64,000 nt of DNA from Catenulispora sp. MAP5-51 (GCF_041261205.1 NZ_JBGCCH010000005.1:310001-374000), one strand, 5' to 3'. Shown: positions 42,421 through 52,695, counted from the stretch's first letter. The notes: generated from the letters alone by a model not told the origin. Translations and numbers: made by a program.

Positions 42421-44484
42421 ATGACACGCCACAGTGGTTCGACGGGTACGGCGCCGAAGGCGGCGAACGCTCCGGAGCGGCCGGAGCGGCCGGAGCACGT
42501 CCCGGGGTACCGGGATCTGACGCGCATCGGGCACGGCGGCTTCAGCGTGGTCTACCGGGCCGTGCAGGAGTCCTTCGAACGCGACGTCGCCCTGAAACTG
42601 TTGACGATCGTCGGCCCCGACGAGGACGCCCGGCGCCGGTTCGAGCGCGAGGTCCGGCTGGCCGGCCGGCTCAGCGACCACCCGCACGTGGTGACGGTGC
42701 TGGACACCGGTACGACCGCCGCGGGCCGGCCGTACCTGGCCATGGACCTGTACGACGGCGGGTCCATGAAGCAGTGGCTGAACCGGCGCGGTCCGCTGTC
42801 CGGGGCACAGGCGGCCGGGGTCGGCGCGAAGATCGCCGACGCGCTGCACGCCGCGCACGCGCTCGGGGTGCTGCACCGGGACGTGAAGCCCAACAACATC
42901 CTGGTCTCCCGGTACGGCGAGCCGGCGCTGGCCGACTTCGGGGTGTCGTGGCTGCTGGACGCCAGCAACTCCAGCTCGGTGCTCGACGTGTTCTCCCCGC
43001 AGCACGCGGCGCCGGAGCTGATGACGCGGGGCGTGCCGACGGCCTCCTCCGACGTGTACGCGCTCGGCTCGACGCTGTACGAGCTCCTCGCCGGCCGGCC
43101 GCCGTTCGGCGCGCCGGGCCAGGACGTGCGCCGGACCATATACCTGGCGCTGAGCGAACCGGCGCCCCGGTTGGAGTGCCCTGACATGCCGGACCTGCCG
43201 GCGGTCATCGCGCGGGCCATGGCCAAGGAGCCGGAGGACCGGTTCCCGGACGCGGCCGCCTTCGGCCGGGCTCTGCGGGCCCTGATTCCCGACGGCCGTT
43301 CGCCCTCGCTGGAGATGGCCGATCCGGCGGCGGCCACGGCTGTGACCACCGGCACCGTCACCGGCACAGCCGCAGCCGCAGCCGCAGCGACGGCCACCGC
43401 CGCGCTGCCACCGGAGCTGGACATCCCCGGGTCGGCCGATCCGTCCCGCTCGGTCGACATGACCGACGCCATGTACCTCTACTCCGGCTCCGGCCGCGAC
43501 GACTACGTTCCGCCGCCGGACGACACCATGGTCCGTCCGGACCGGGTGGACGCCGACGCGCCGATCCCCGGGCCGCGCAGCGGCGGGAGCCGGCGGAGGC
43601 CTGACGACCGGCGGGGACCCGATGACCGGCGCGGCGTCGCGGACGGCGGTCGGGATGGTGGCCGGGACAGCGGCCGAGACGGCGGCCGGGCCCGGCGCGG
43701 CGGGTACGGCGGATCCGGCGGGCGGGCCGCGGTCGGGGCCGACGCGGGCGGCCGGCGCGGCAGGGGCAAGCCGCTCGCGCTGGTCGCGCTTGTGGCTTTG
43801 GTCGCCGTCGGGGCATATGTCCTGGTGACGTCGCAGGGTTCATCGACATCCAAGAACACCGCCGCTCCCGGCCTGACGCCGACCACGGGCAGCACCGGCC
43901 CGGCCAGCACGTCCGCCGCCGCGCACAGTTCCTCCGCGTCCAGCCCGTCGCGGTCGAGCTCCAGCAGTTCGCCGTCGGAGACCCGCCACAGCTCGTCGGC
44001 GGCGCCGAGCCACACGGCCACGAGCACCGCGGCCTCCTCCAGCGCCCCGGGACTGCCGCCGGCGACCTCGGCGACCGCACCGCTGCTTCCGGCGAACTTC
44101 CACCGGTTGCGGAACTCGTCCACCGGGGACTGCCTGGCGCAGTCCGGCGGCGGCGCCGCCCACCAGGGCTGCGCGGACGTCAAGGGACAGGGCTGGGAGT
44201 CCACGGTGCCGCTCACCGGGATCCTCGGGGCCGTCACCGGCCAGGAGGAGTTGGTCAACGGGGACAGCAACGACTGCCTGACCGGCAGCGGCGGCAGCGT
44301 GAGCGTGAAGTCGTGCAGCGGCGGCATGGCGCAGCTGTGGTCCAAGACCGGCGGCTCCGGCGGGGCCACCGAGCTCCAGAACGGCGCCGACCTGCTGTGT
44401 CTGAAGGCTTCGGGCGGCTCGGTGACGGAGGCGGTGTGCGACGGGGACCCGGCCGAGATGTGGGCCGAGGACGGGAACGTCTGA
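42421..44484 (+). CDS. Transmembrane Ser/Thr protein kinase with ricin-like outer domain
   Basis: The ATG at 42421 gives 687 residues (a GTG at 42397 is possible). The kinase domain (about 30-290) has the Gly loop G-H-G-G-F-S-V-V-Y, Lys59, H-R-D-V-K-P-N-N (152-159), D-F-G (172-174) and A-P-E, so it is expected to be active. An R-, G- and D-rich linker follows, then a transmembrane helix at about 450-470. A Ser-rich stalk leads to an outer beta-trefoil-like domain (R-N-S-S-T-G-D-C-L, then L-V-N-G-D-S-N-D-C-L). Kinase and the FHA domain of the ATPase may be functionally linked: kinases of this type feed FHA proteins (inference). Confidence 0.88.
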   Translation: MTRHSGSTGTAPKAANAPERPERPEHVPGYRDLTRIGHGGFSVVYRAVQESFERDVALKLLTIVGPDEDARRRFEREVRLAGRLSDHPHVVTVLDTGTTAAGRPYLAMDLYDGGSMKQWLNRRGPLSGAQAAGVGAKIADALHAAHALGVLHRDVKPNNILVSRYGEPALADFGVSWLLDASNSSSVLDVFSPQHAAPELMTRGVPTASSDVYALGSTLYELLAGRPPFGAPGQDVRRTIYLALSEPAPRLECPDMPDLPAVIARAMAKEPEDRFPDAAAFGRALRALIPDGRSPSLEMADPAAATAVTTGTVTGTAAAAAAATATAALPPELDIPGSADPSRSVDMTDAMYLYSGSGRDDYVPPPDDTMVRPDRVDADAPIPGPRSGGSRRRPDDRRGPDDRRGVADGGRDGGRDSGRDGGRARRGGYGGSGGRAAVGADAGGRRGRGKPLALVALVALVAVGAYVLVTSQGSSTSKNTAAPGLTPTTGSTGPASTSAAAHSSSASSPSRSSSSSSPSETRHSSSAAPSHTATSTAASSSAPGLPPATSATAPLLPANFHRLRNSSTGDCLAQSGGGAAHQGCADVKGQGWESTVPLTGILGAVTGQEELVNGDSNDCLTGSGGSVSVKSCSGGMAQLWSKTGGSGGATELQNGADLLCLKASGGSVTEAVCDGDPAEMWAEDGNV

Positions 44485-44593
44485 GATCTTCATCGAGTTG
44501 CCAACCACCGGATATGAATGGTCCGGTACCTTCGGGGTAGAGCCAACAGGCGCCGGCGACGGACGCCGGAGGAACAGAAGGCGGCGGGACGGC

Positions 44594-45478
44594 ATGGTCA
44601 AGGTTCTGATCGTCGACGACCAGGTGTTGATCCGGGCCGGGATGGCGGCCATTCTGCGCGCCGCGCCCGGCTACGAGGTGGTCGGCGAGGCGTGCGACGG
44701 CACCGAGGCGGTGACCATGGCCGCGCTCACCGAGCCCGACGTGGTGCTGATGGACATCCGGATGCCGGAGATGGACGGGATCGCCGCGACCCGCGCGATC
44801 CTGGGCTCCGGCCGGGAGAACCTGCCGCGCATCCTGATCCTCACCACCTTCGACATGGACCGGTACGTGTACGAGGCGCTGCGGGCCGGCGCCGACGGCT
44901 TCGTGCTGAAGGACACCCCGCCCGAGCGCCTGCTCGCGGCGCTCAAAGCGGTCGCCGACGGCGACACGCTGTTCTCCTCGACCGTGACCCGCCGCCTGGT
45001 GCAGGCCTACGTCACCGCCGCCGGTCTCGACGGCGAACCGCAGGGGCCCGGCCCCGGCGCGGGGCTGCCGCCGGGAGCCGGGCCGGCCTTGGTGCCGCCG
45101 CCGGGAACCGGGGCGGGCACGGGGCCGGGCACAAGGCCGGGGGCGCCGGGGACAGGCCCGGGACACGGGGCCGGGACCGCCGGGGACTGGCCCGCGGCCG
45201 GCTTCGTCCCCCGCTCGCGCCGCCCCGAGGCCGCCTCCTCGGCCGAACGCGCCGCCCTCGCCGCGCTCACCGCCCGCGAGACCGACGTCCTGCGCCTGGT
45301 CGCCACCGGCCTGTCCAACGGCGATATCGCCGAGCGGCTGGTGGTCAGCGAGGGCACGGTGAAGACGCACCTGAACCGCGCGATGGCCAAGCTGAACCTG
45401 TCGAGCCGGGCCCAGGCCGTGGTGCTGGCCTACGAGTCGGGTCTGGTGGTGGCGGGACAGCCGCAGGTGCAGGTGTAG
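44594..45478 (+). CDS. NarL/LuxR-type response regulator with long linker
   Basis: The ATG at 44594 starts a canonical receiver domain (V-L-I-V-D-D, then phosphoacceptor in V-L-M-D-I-R-M-P-E-M-D-G, T-T-F, and K-D). It ends in a LuxR HTH (L-T-A-R-E-T-D-V-L-R-L-V-A, V-S-E-G-T-V-K-T-H-L-N). Between them lies about 75 residues rich in Gly, Pro and Ala, far longer than the usual linker. The gene sits within the secretion locus without its own histidine kinase; the orphan kinase at 35790-37124 is of the matching class and may be its partner (inference). Confidence 0.92.
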   Translation: MVKVLIVDDQVLIRAGMAAILRAAPGYEVVGEACDGTEAVTMAALTEPDVVLMDIRMPEMDGIAATRAILGSGRENLPRILILTTFDMDRYVYEALRAGADGFVLKDTPPERLLAALKAVADGDTLFSSTVTRRLVQAYVTAAGLDGEPQGPGPGAGLPPGAGPALVPPPGTGAGTGPGTRPGAPGTGPGHGAGTAGDWPAAGFVPRSRRPEAASSAERAALAALTARETDVLRLVATGLSNGDIAERLVVSEGTVKTHLNRAMAKLNLSSRAQAVVLAYESGLVVAGQPQVQV

Positions 45479-45619
45479 GAGCCGGCGCCGCCGAACGGGA
45501 CTCCCCGTCCCACTCCGTGGAATCGCAACACGCAACCTTGGCGATAACGGCTCGACCTGTCAGTGGCAGGCATCAGAATATTGGTGTCTTCTCAACGGGT
45601 GCGGGATGGGGGTACAGAA

Positions 45620-46591
45620 ATGGTCAACAGTCTTATATCGGGGTCTCGTGCCCAAGGTGCTTGCGCCTTGGCCGGTGTTCTTCTGGTCGGGTCGCTGGCG
45701 GCGTGCGGCGGCGGGAGCAGCAGTGCCTCCTCCCCGAACTACTCGACCGGCAGCGGTTCCTCCGACACCTCGGCCGAGGTCACCACCTCCTCGCCGAGTC
45801 CCACGACCATGAGCTCGGCCGCCTACGCGCAGAGCCTGACCGCCATCGGCACAGAGCTGGCGCCGGACTTCCAGGCCGTCGCCAATTCCCACTCCACCGA
45901 CGACGTGAAGTCCGCGCTGACCAAGCTGTCGGCGGACGCGCAGACCCTGTCCGACGGGCTGCCCAGCAATCCGCCGGACCCGCTGTCGCCGTCGACGACG
46001 CAGCTGGCGCAGGCCCTGCGGGACTTCTCGACCTCGGCGAACACCACCGCGAGCGACGTCGGGTCGGCGGTGTGCACCTCGGCCTCGGCGCTGGCCGAGT
46101 TCACGCGCTCGGCCGGGGCGACGTCCCTGCGCGGGGTCGCGACCTCGCTCAACTCCGTCGATCCCACCCTCGGCAAGGACCTCGCGGGCTTCCTGCCGGC
46201 GCCGATCGCCGACCAGAACCGGCAGCTGGGCAACGGCCAGGTGCTGCGGCACTCCTCCGGGCCGGGCTCGCTGACCGTCAAGAACTCCGGCACCGACGCC
46301 ATCGTCACCCTGACCAAGGTCGGGACCAAGACCCCGGTCGCCTCGGTCTACGTGCGGGCCAACGCCGACACGACGCTGAGCGACATCCCGGGCAGCACCT
46401 TCGACATCTACGTCAGCTCCGGGAGCGACTGGGACAGCGCCTCGCAGAAGTTCAGCCGGCAGTGCTCGTACCAGAAGACCGACTCGACGTGGGACTTCAG
46501 CGACTCCGACTGGACCCTGACGCTGACGCAGCAGATCAACGGAAACCTGTCGGTGTCCACGCTGAACCCGGGCGACGCGCCGAACCCGTGA
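45620..46591 (+). CDS. Secreted lipoprotein of unknown function
   Basis: The ATG at 45620 follows GGGGG and gives 323 residues with a lipobox S-L-A-A-C (Cys29). After a Ser-rich start, residues 60-190 are helical with many T/S, and the C-terminal part is beta-rich (S-L-T-V-K-N-S-G-T-D-A-I-V-T-L near 215). No family is recognised. It precedes the large exported protein in the same orientation and may work at the cell surface with it. Confidence 0.75.
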   Translation: MVNSLISGSRAQGACALAGVLLVGSLAACGGGSSSASSPNYSTGSGSSDTSAEVTTSSPSPTTMSSAAYAQSLTAIGTELAPDFQAVANSHSTDDVKSALTKLSADAQTLSDGLPSNPPDPLSPSTTQLAQALRDFSTSANTTASDVGSAVCTSASALAEFTRSAGATSLRGVATSLNSVDPTLGKDLAGFLPAPIADQNRQLGNGQVLRHSSGPGSLTVKNSGTDAIVTLTKVGTKTPVASVYVRANADTTLSDIPGSTFDIYVSSGSDWDSASQKFSRQCSYQKTDSTWDFSDSDWTLTLTQQINGNLSVSTLNPGDAPNP

Positions 46592-46680
46592 CGCGGTGCC
46601 GAAGGGCACTGAAGGCGCATCCAGGCGTATCCAGGCGCACTGACTGACACTGGCCGCGAGCGGCAGGACGGTGGGACGCG

Positions 46681-49600
46681 ATGAGCACTCGGACACTGCG
46701 CGGCGCCGTGGCCGGCATGGCCGACCGCCGCCGCCTCTTCGGCGCGGCGGCGGCCGTCGTCCTGGCCGCCGGCATCGGCATCGGGGCCTGGGGCTGGGCC
46801 GGCGGCGGCAGGGCCAAGGCGCCCTCGCAGGTCGTCGTGCCCCGCACCGGCTTCGTGGTCTCCTACTCCGCCGCGGCCTCGCGGCTCACCGGCCTGGACG
46901 CCTCTGACTCCGCCGACCAGGTCCGCGACTGGATCCGGACCGCGCTGGCCGCGCACCTGGGGATGACCACCGCGGCCGTCCGCGACGCGGACTACGACAC
47001 CCTCCCGGTGCGCGACCAGGGCTTCACCGACCTGGCCGACCAGCAGGTGGGCCCGGGCCGCGAGCTCGCGGACACCAGCGGCGTGCTGCATCTGCTGGTC
47101 CCGCAAGGCGATCCGCAGGAGAACCGCACCGTCGGGCTGTTGATGGACCAGTACCGCACCGACCACGGCGCCGATCCCGAGCTGGTCCAGATCCACCACT
47201 ACACGATCGACCAGGGCACGCAGACGGCCGACGTCACCTCCGACCCGATCAGCACCCCCGCCCAGGTCCGGACCGACCACGGCTACGTGAGCATGCCGAT
47301 CACCGGCCTGGACGATCTGGCGACCTTCCTGAAGACCACCCAGTCGCTGTCCGAGCTGTCCGTCCAGGGCGGCCAGGTCACCGCCTCCGGGTGGAAGTGG
47401 CCCGGGGTGCCCTCGGTGCCGATGACCGTCGACGACATCACCGTTCTGCAGAACGGCTACCAGGCGCACGCCGCGGGCACCGGCCTGGCCCCCGGCTTCT
47501 CGCTGGACCCGCTGCCGGCCAAGACCGTCGGCGACATCCGGGCCATGGCCCCCTCGCTGAGCGCCGACGTCGCCGCGCGCCTGCTGTCGAACTCCTGGAC
47601 CGGCTCCCCGTTCAAGTCCTCCGACGACGTCAGGACCCAGGTCGAGAACGAGCTCTACAGCCCCAGCGGCGACCAGGCCGCGCTGAACACCCGGCTCGGC
47701 CTGCCCACCGACCGCACCCAGCTGTGGGCGGTGGAGGAGTTCCTCAACGGCCACACCACGATGAGCCAGGCCCGCTACGACGGCGGCCTGGCCGGGACCG
47801 CCGTCGGCGACTCCCTGGCCTACGTCGACTACGTGACGAAGAACTGGGTCGCCGGCGTCGGCCAGGGCGTGCCGACCCAGGCCGTCGGCGGCTTCCTGGC
47901 CGACCCGGCGGCCGTGACCCCGTGGAGCGAGTGCGCCGGCTCGAACGACCCGACGTCGGAGTCCGGGCGGCTGTGGTTCGGCCGCAACGACAGCGCTTTC
48001 GCCTCCACCGACAGCCAGATCGACATCGGCGCCGAGGCGGCCCGGCTGTTCGTCCGCGACGACGGCCCGAACGGCACCGAGGTCGAGCCCAGCTACTCCT
48101 TCGGCCGGGCCCTGCAGTGGTGGGACGTGCACCAGCAGGACATCGAGGACTACGAGCCGCAATACCAGCGCCTGGACCAGATCATGCGCTGGAGCGGGGC
48201 CCTGGAGTGGCTGACGCACGAGGGCAAGGCGCTGCTGCCGACCGCGGCGCAGACCCCCGCGCCGATCTCCTTCAAGGACTGGTACACCGCGCACAACGAG
48301 CTGCGCGAGCGCGCTCCGATCGACTTCCTGACCCCGCCCTCGGCGACGCAGGAAGCGCTGATCGTCAACCCCAGCCGGGACTACCAGGACTGCGGGTACG
48401 TCGAGATCGAGGGCGGAGTCTCCCTCAGCGACCTCTACGACCGCACCAACGGCCAGAACTACCATCCCGATCTGCCCACCTCGGTCACCCGCGCCGGACT
48501 GTTCGATGCGAAGTCCACCTACGACGACACCTCCGGCACCGGCGAGATCAGCAAGCTGTCCATCGACGACTCCGGGAAGGCCTCCGAACGCGTCGACCGC
48601 ACGCTGTCGATGTCCGGCGACACGGCGAAGGTGGACGTCAAGGCCACCGGCCGCAAGGTCATCCCGCTGGGGGACCTGAAGGTCTGGCGGTCCTCCGACT
48701 CCGACCGGGAGCTCACGTACAACGTCCGCGCCGAGGGGCACAGCGTCCAGGAAGACGTCACGTACGAGGGCAAGGACTTCGGCTCCCTGGACACCAGCGA
48801 CACCGCGAACATCGTCACCGTCCAGTGGAGCTCCGGGGTCGTGGACAAGGCCCGCCGCGCCTTGTCCACGATCCAGGCCAAGCTGTCCAAGGGCACCTCC
48901 AGCACCGTCCCGGCCGCGAGCGACGGCGTGCTGTACGAGATGAAGGGCGCGGACGGGACGGTCAAGGACCGCCTGGGCGGCCCCGGCCAGTCCTGGCTCG
49001 CGGTCACCACCACGGTTCCGGCCGCCGCGGACGCCCTCGGGTTCCGCATCGGCGGACCGGACCCGGACACCGGCGCCCCGTCCTTCATGGACGGCGGCTT
49101 CACGGCCGGACCCGGGCCGCCCCCGGACGGCACCGGCTATCTCAGCGTCCTGCCGCCCTCCGGCGGGCGCCCGGCGTTCGCCGCCTTCGTGGGCCCGCCC
49201 GACCGCTCGGACAAGACCGTCACCGTCAAGACGCTCAGCGGCCGGACGGCGCTGGTGTACGAGGACGGGGACGCCGCCGTCGTCCCGGACGCCGATCCGG
49301 TGCTCGGCGCGGACGGCTCGGTGGAGGGCGCGGCCCTGCTCCGCGACTTCCCCACGATCAAGAAGCTGCTCCAGGAGGCCGGGCAGGCCATGGACGGCAG
49401 ACTGCACGCCGCGGCGCTCGGCGACGACGGCGTCGCCCTGGCCGCCGACGACGGCACGGTGATCCTGGCGCCGTCGGACAGCGACATCGCCGACCGGGTG
49501 CTGCGCGCGCTCGGGCCGGATCTGAGCGGCACGGCGGTCTTCGACATCCTGAAGCAGCACCAGGGCATCCCGGACGAGATCGTGCAGGACGATGCCAGCC

Positions 49601-50064
49601 CACTGACACCCACCGGCGCCCCGGTCACGATGTTCCTCGGCAGCGTGCTGCACATCCCCGGCGTGGACGGCGTCTACTTCAGCCCGGGCCTGCGCGCCGC
49701 CCTGCACCTGGCCGCGGGTCCCATCATTCCGGAGAACCTGTCGGCGACGTTCCAGGTGACGGTGGAGCCGGTCTCGGTCGGCCACGACCCGCGCGCCGAC
49801 AGCACGACGGCGCAGCCGGACATCCGGACCTACGACGGCGCGCAGTGGAATCTGGTGAACACCGCCGGGCTCATGCACGCCACCGGCCAGTCGATGTGTC
49901 CGCCGATCGGCGCGGGGACCTCCGTGCCCGGCGGCGGCACCGGTGCCGGCACCACGCCATCGCCGTCTTCGGCGCCTTCCGGGGCGCTGTCCGGATCGCC
50001 GCCGGCCGCGCAGGGCACGCTCCTGATGGTCAGCCAGGCCGGCCAGGGCCAGCTCGTGTGCTGA
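46681..50064 (+). CDS. Large exported or membrane-anchored protein, unknown family
   Basis: The 1127-residue protein has one N-terminal hydrophobic segment (about 19-40) after three arginines, then an all-extracellular-looking sequence. I find no known domain. Notable parts are T-S-A/D-T-rich beta segments in the second half and a disordered C-terminal tail (residues ~1070-1127, Gly-, Pro- and Ser-rich). Its stop lies 18 bp before the CHAT protease gene, so the two are probably co-expressed. It may be a surface component or an effector of the secretion locus. Long open antisense frames in this gene are codon-bias artefacts. Confidence 0.7.
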   Translation: MSTRTLRGAVAGMADRRRLFGAAAAVVLAAGIGIGAWGWAGGGRAKAPSQVVVPRTGFVVSYSAAASRLTGLDASDSADQVRDWIRTALAAHLGMTTAAVRDADYDTLPVRDQGFTDLADQQVGPGRELADTSGVLHLLVPQGDPQENRTVGLLMDQYRTDHGADPELVQIHHYTIDQGTQTADVTSDPISTPAQVRTDHGYVSMPITGLDDLATFLKTTQSLSELSVQGGQVTASGWKWPGVPSVPMTVDDITVLQNGYQAHAAGTGLAPGFSLDPLPAKTVGDIRAMAPSLSADVAARLLSNSWTGSPFKSSDDVRTQVENELYSPSGDQAALNTRLGLPTDRTQLWAVEEFLNGHTTMSQARYDGGLAGTAVGDSLAYVDYVTKNWVAGVGQGVPTQAVGGFLADPAAVTPWSECAGSNDPTSESGRLWFGRNDSAFASTDSQIDIGAEAARLFVRDDGPNGTEVEPSYSFGRALQWWDVHQQDIEDYEPQYQRLDQIMRWSGALEWLTHEGKALLPTAAQTPAPISFKDWYTAHNELRERAPIDFLTPPSATQEALIVNPSRDYQDCGYVEIEGGVSLSDLYDRTNGQNYHPDLPTSVTRAGLFDAKSTYDDTSGTGEISKLSIDDSGKASERVDRTLSMSGDTAKVDVKATGRKVIPLGDLKVWRSSDSDRELTYNVRAEGHSVQEDVTYEGKDFGSLDTSDTANIVTVQWSSGVVDKARRALSTIQAKLSKGTSSTVPAASDGVLYEMKGADGTVKDRLGGPGQSWLAVTTTVPAAADALGFRIGGPDPDTGAPSFMDGGFTAGPGPPPDGTGYLSVLPPSGGRPAFAAFVGPPDRSDKTVTVKTLSGRTALVYEDGDAAVVPDADPVLGADGSVEGAALLRDFPTIKKLLQEAGQAMDGRLHAAALGDDGVALAADDGTVILAPSDSDIADRVLRALGPDLSGTAVFDILKQHQGIPDEIVQDDASPLTPTGAPVTMFLGSVLHIPGVDGVYFSPGLRAALHLAAGPIIPENLSATFQVTVEPVSVGHDPRADSTTAQPDIRTYDGAQWNLVNTAGLMHATGQSMCPPIGAGTSVPGGGTGAGTTPSPSSAPSGALSGSPPAAQGTLLMVSQAGQGQLVC

Positions 50065-50082
50065 GCCGGACGGGAGCCGACG

Positions 50083-52689
50083 GTGACTGAGAACTTCTTC
50101 CTCGACGGCGGGGAGGTGCTGGCCGAGGCCCTTCAACAGGCGCGGGCGTCCGCCGCCGACGGGACAGACGCCGCCTACGCTCATGTCCTCGGCCTCGTGG
50201 CCGCCGACGACGCCGCGCTGTGGGCGACGCTGGCGGCCGAGCATGTCAGCGTCCTGCGCTCCTGGGGCCGGTTGTCGACAGCCGCTTCCCAGTGCGAGCG
50301 ATACCTACGCGACGAGCGAGGCGCGGCCCATCGCCTGCCGCTGTTGATCGAGCGTGCCCAGGTGCGGTCCGAGTCGGGCATGCATGCCGCTGCCGCCGCC
50401 GACGCGGCCGAGATCCGCGAGGCGGTCGGCCGCGATCCGCGCGCAGAGCTGGACTCCGCAGCCCATGCTCGGCTGCGGCGGGTGGAAGGGCTGGCGGCCG
50501 GCGACCCCGCCACGGCTCGGCGCTATTTGGGCGAGGCGCGCGCCGTGTTCGAGTCCGTCGGCGATGCGGCGGCGGTGGCCGTCCTCGACGCCGATCTGCG
50601 GCTGGTCGCGGCGCGCGGCGGCTCCGACGAGGCGGTGTCGGCGATCCTCGCCGAGGATTCGGATGCCGCGACATCGGTGCCGCGTGCGTTGGCTCGCGCA
50701 CTGGCCCTCAAGGCTCGGCACCGGTACGAGGAGGCGCTTCTGGTCGTCGTGACGGCGCTGGCCTCCGACGGCCTCGATGCCGCATTGCAGCTTCCGTTGC
50801 TGGAAGAACTGGTCGGCCTGCTTGTGGCGCTGCGCCGTGGCAAGGCGCTGAAGGCCCTGAGTGCGGAACTCTCTCACCTGACCTTTATGGAGGCCGGCGG
50901 TTCGGCGGAGGGGACCGAACCGCCGGCCGCACGCTTCCTCAGGGTCCTGCTGACCACGTTCGGCTTGCTGGACCGTGGCGAGGTGCAGCGGGCCCGCGGC
51001 GAACTGGACGCGATCCGGGAGCTGGCCGACTCGGACCGGGACCGGGCGCATTGGCACCTGGCGTCGGGGGAGGTGTCGGTCGCGGCGTTCAAGCGTCGCA
51101 AGGTGGAAGCGGATCTCACGGCTGCGGTGAGTGACCTAACCACTGCCCTTGAACTGGCCAATACGGATCAGCTCCTTGATGTGCGAATCCGGGCCCTGCG
51201 ACTGCTCGGCGAGGCGTTCGAGCTCCTCAAGCAGCCCGATCAGGCCTCGGACCGCTGGGCCCGGGCGCACGCGCTGGAAGAAGAGCTCGTCGCCCGCCAG
51301 GTCAGCGATGAGGTGCGGGCCACGCTGCTGGAGGACATCCCCACCGAGCACGACGAACGGATCCGGGTCGCGGCCGAGCTCGCGGCGTCCGGGCCCGGCG
51401 GCGCCCCGGCGGCCACGGCCGTCGCGGCGGCGATCGTCGCGATGGAGTCGGCGCGCGGCGCCGCGGTCCTGGCCGGCATCGCCCCCGGCGCGGCCGGAGC
51501 GCTGCGCCGGCTTCCCGCGCCCGGCGACGGCCCGGCCGCCTGGCAGTGGCTGCGGACGATCGCCGACGCGACGGCCCGCGACGAGGCGATCTGGATCATG
51601 CACGCGCGCCCGGGGCGGGTGCACCACGGCATCGTCGGTCGCGGGCTGGTGCACCACGTCGATCTGCCGGCGGACCGGGGCGAGCTGGAGAAGCTCGTCA
51701 AGGCACTGCGCAAGGAGTGCAACGAGTACCGGCTCGGCCGGCCCGAGGGGCGCGACCGGGTCTCGCAGCTCATCGAGCGGCTCGCCGCCGGGATCGGGGT
51801 CGAGACGGTGCTCGGCCTGGTGCCGCCGAGGATCAAGCGGCTGGTGGTGGTCGCCGGGGGAGTGCTGTCGGACATTCCGTTGGCCGCGCTGCCGATCAAG
51901 AGCGGTCGGGGTGCTCCCGGCGGTCTGGGCGGTCTGGGCGGTCCGGCTGGTTCGGCCGGTTCGGACGGTGCGCCGGTGCCGATCGTCACCCGCTTCGCGT
52001 TGTCGGACCTGCCGTGTCTGTCGGCGCGTCCGCTGCTCCGTCAGCGGGCTGTCGGCAACCGGGGCTCCCGGGCTTTGATGATCAGCGCCTTCGAAGCCAC
52101 CCCCGAGGATTTCGAAGGGGAACTGCTGCGGACGGACTACCGGCGTGTGCGCATCCTCGGCCACGGCCAGACCGATCCGAAGGACGCCTCGCAGACGTGG
52201 CTCCAGTTCGCGGGCACGAAGAACGAGCGCGACGGCCGGATCCAACCCGGACGGTTCCAGCAGGCGAATCTCACGTCCTGCGGGACCTTGATCCTCGGGG
52301 CGTGCGAGTCGGGGATGGCGCAGCGCGTCGGCCGCGACGAGCGGACCGGATTCGTCCGGGCCGGTCTGCACGCCGGCGCCGCCTCGGTGGTGGCCGCGCG
52401 GTGGATCGCAGAGGTCTCCGTCACCGCCGTCCTGCTGGACAGGTTCGAGGGCTATCTGCGGTATCTGCCGCGCGACGTGGCCTTGCAGCGTGCGCAGCTC
52501 GATGTCCGCGACGGCCGGGCGGTGCCGGCGGGGGACGTGCCCGAGCCGGGGCATCCGGCCTGGTGGGCGTGCTGGACTTTATACGGGGATTCAGGGCATC
52601 AGGTGAAGGCGCCTATATTGCGTGCGTCGGCCCGTCGGCCGGCGCACGTGATCCGCCGCCTGTTCCGCACCGCTGTCCAGACCGATTGA
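50083..52689 (+). CDS. CHAT-domain protease with helical repeat N-terminus
   Basis: The GTG at 50083 opens an 868-residue protein. Residues 1-480 are helical and TPR-like (repeated A-x-x-A-L-x-x-A patterns). The C-terminal part is a CHAT caspase-like domain: the catalytic His694 lies in I-L-G-H-G-Q, and Cys741 in L-G-A-C-E-S-G. Both dyad residues are present, so it should be an active cysteine peptidase. CHAT proteases in bacteria often act in immune or cell-death pathways (known of the family). It is followed after six bases by the TIR-ubiquitin-like gene, a likely partner. Confidence 0.88.
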   Translation: MTENFFLDGGEVLAEALQQARASAADGTDAAYAHVLGLVAADDAALWATLAAEHVSVLRSWGRLSTAASQCERYLRDERGAAHRLPLLIERAQVRSESGMHAAAAADAAEIREAVGRDPRAELDSAAHARLRRVEGLAAGDPATARRYLGEARAVFESVGDAAAVAVLDADLRLVAARGGSDEAVSAILAEDSDAATSVPRALARALALKARHRYEEALLVVVTALASDGLDAALQLPLLEELVGLLVALRRGKALKALSAELSHLTFMEAGGSAEGTEPPAARFLRVLLTTFGLLDRGEVQRARGELDAIRELADSDRDRAHWHLASGEVSVAAFKRRKVEADLTAAVSDLTTALELANTDQLLDVRIRALRLLGEAFELLKQPDQASDRWARAHALEEELVARQVSDEVRATLLEDIPTEHDERIRVAAELAASGPGGAPAATAVAAAIVAMESARGAAVLAGIAPGAAGALRRLPAPGDGPAAWQWLRTIADATARDEAIWIMHARPGRVHHGIVGRGLVHHVDLPADRGELEKLVKALRKECNEYRLGRPEGRDRVSQLIERLAAGIGVETVLGLVPPRIKRLVVVAGGVLSDIPLAALPIKSGRGAPGGLGGLGGPAGSAGSDGAPVPIVTRFALSDLPCLSARPLLRQRAVGNRGSRALMISAFEATPEDFEGELLRTDYRRVRILGHGQTDPKDASQTWLQFAGTKNERDGRIQPGRFQQANLTSCGTLILGACESGMAQRVGRDERTGFVRAGLHAGAASVVAARWIAEVSVTAVLLDRFEGYLRYLPRDVALQRAQLDVRDGRAVPAGDVPEPGHPAWWACWTLYGDSGHQVKAPILRASARRPAHVIRRLFRTAVQTD

Positions 52690-52695
52690 GAGAAC

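Noticed and set aside
46408-50244. Very long open frame on the minus strand opposite the large exported protein
   Set aside because: Its composition (runs of Arg, Gly, Ala, Val) is that of a shadow of a high-GC gene, and it crosses three plus-strand genes.
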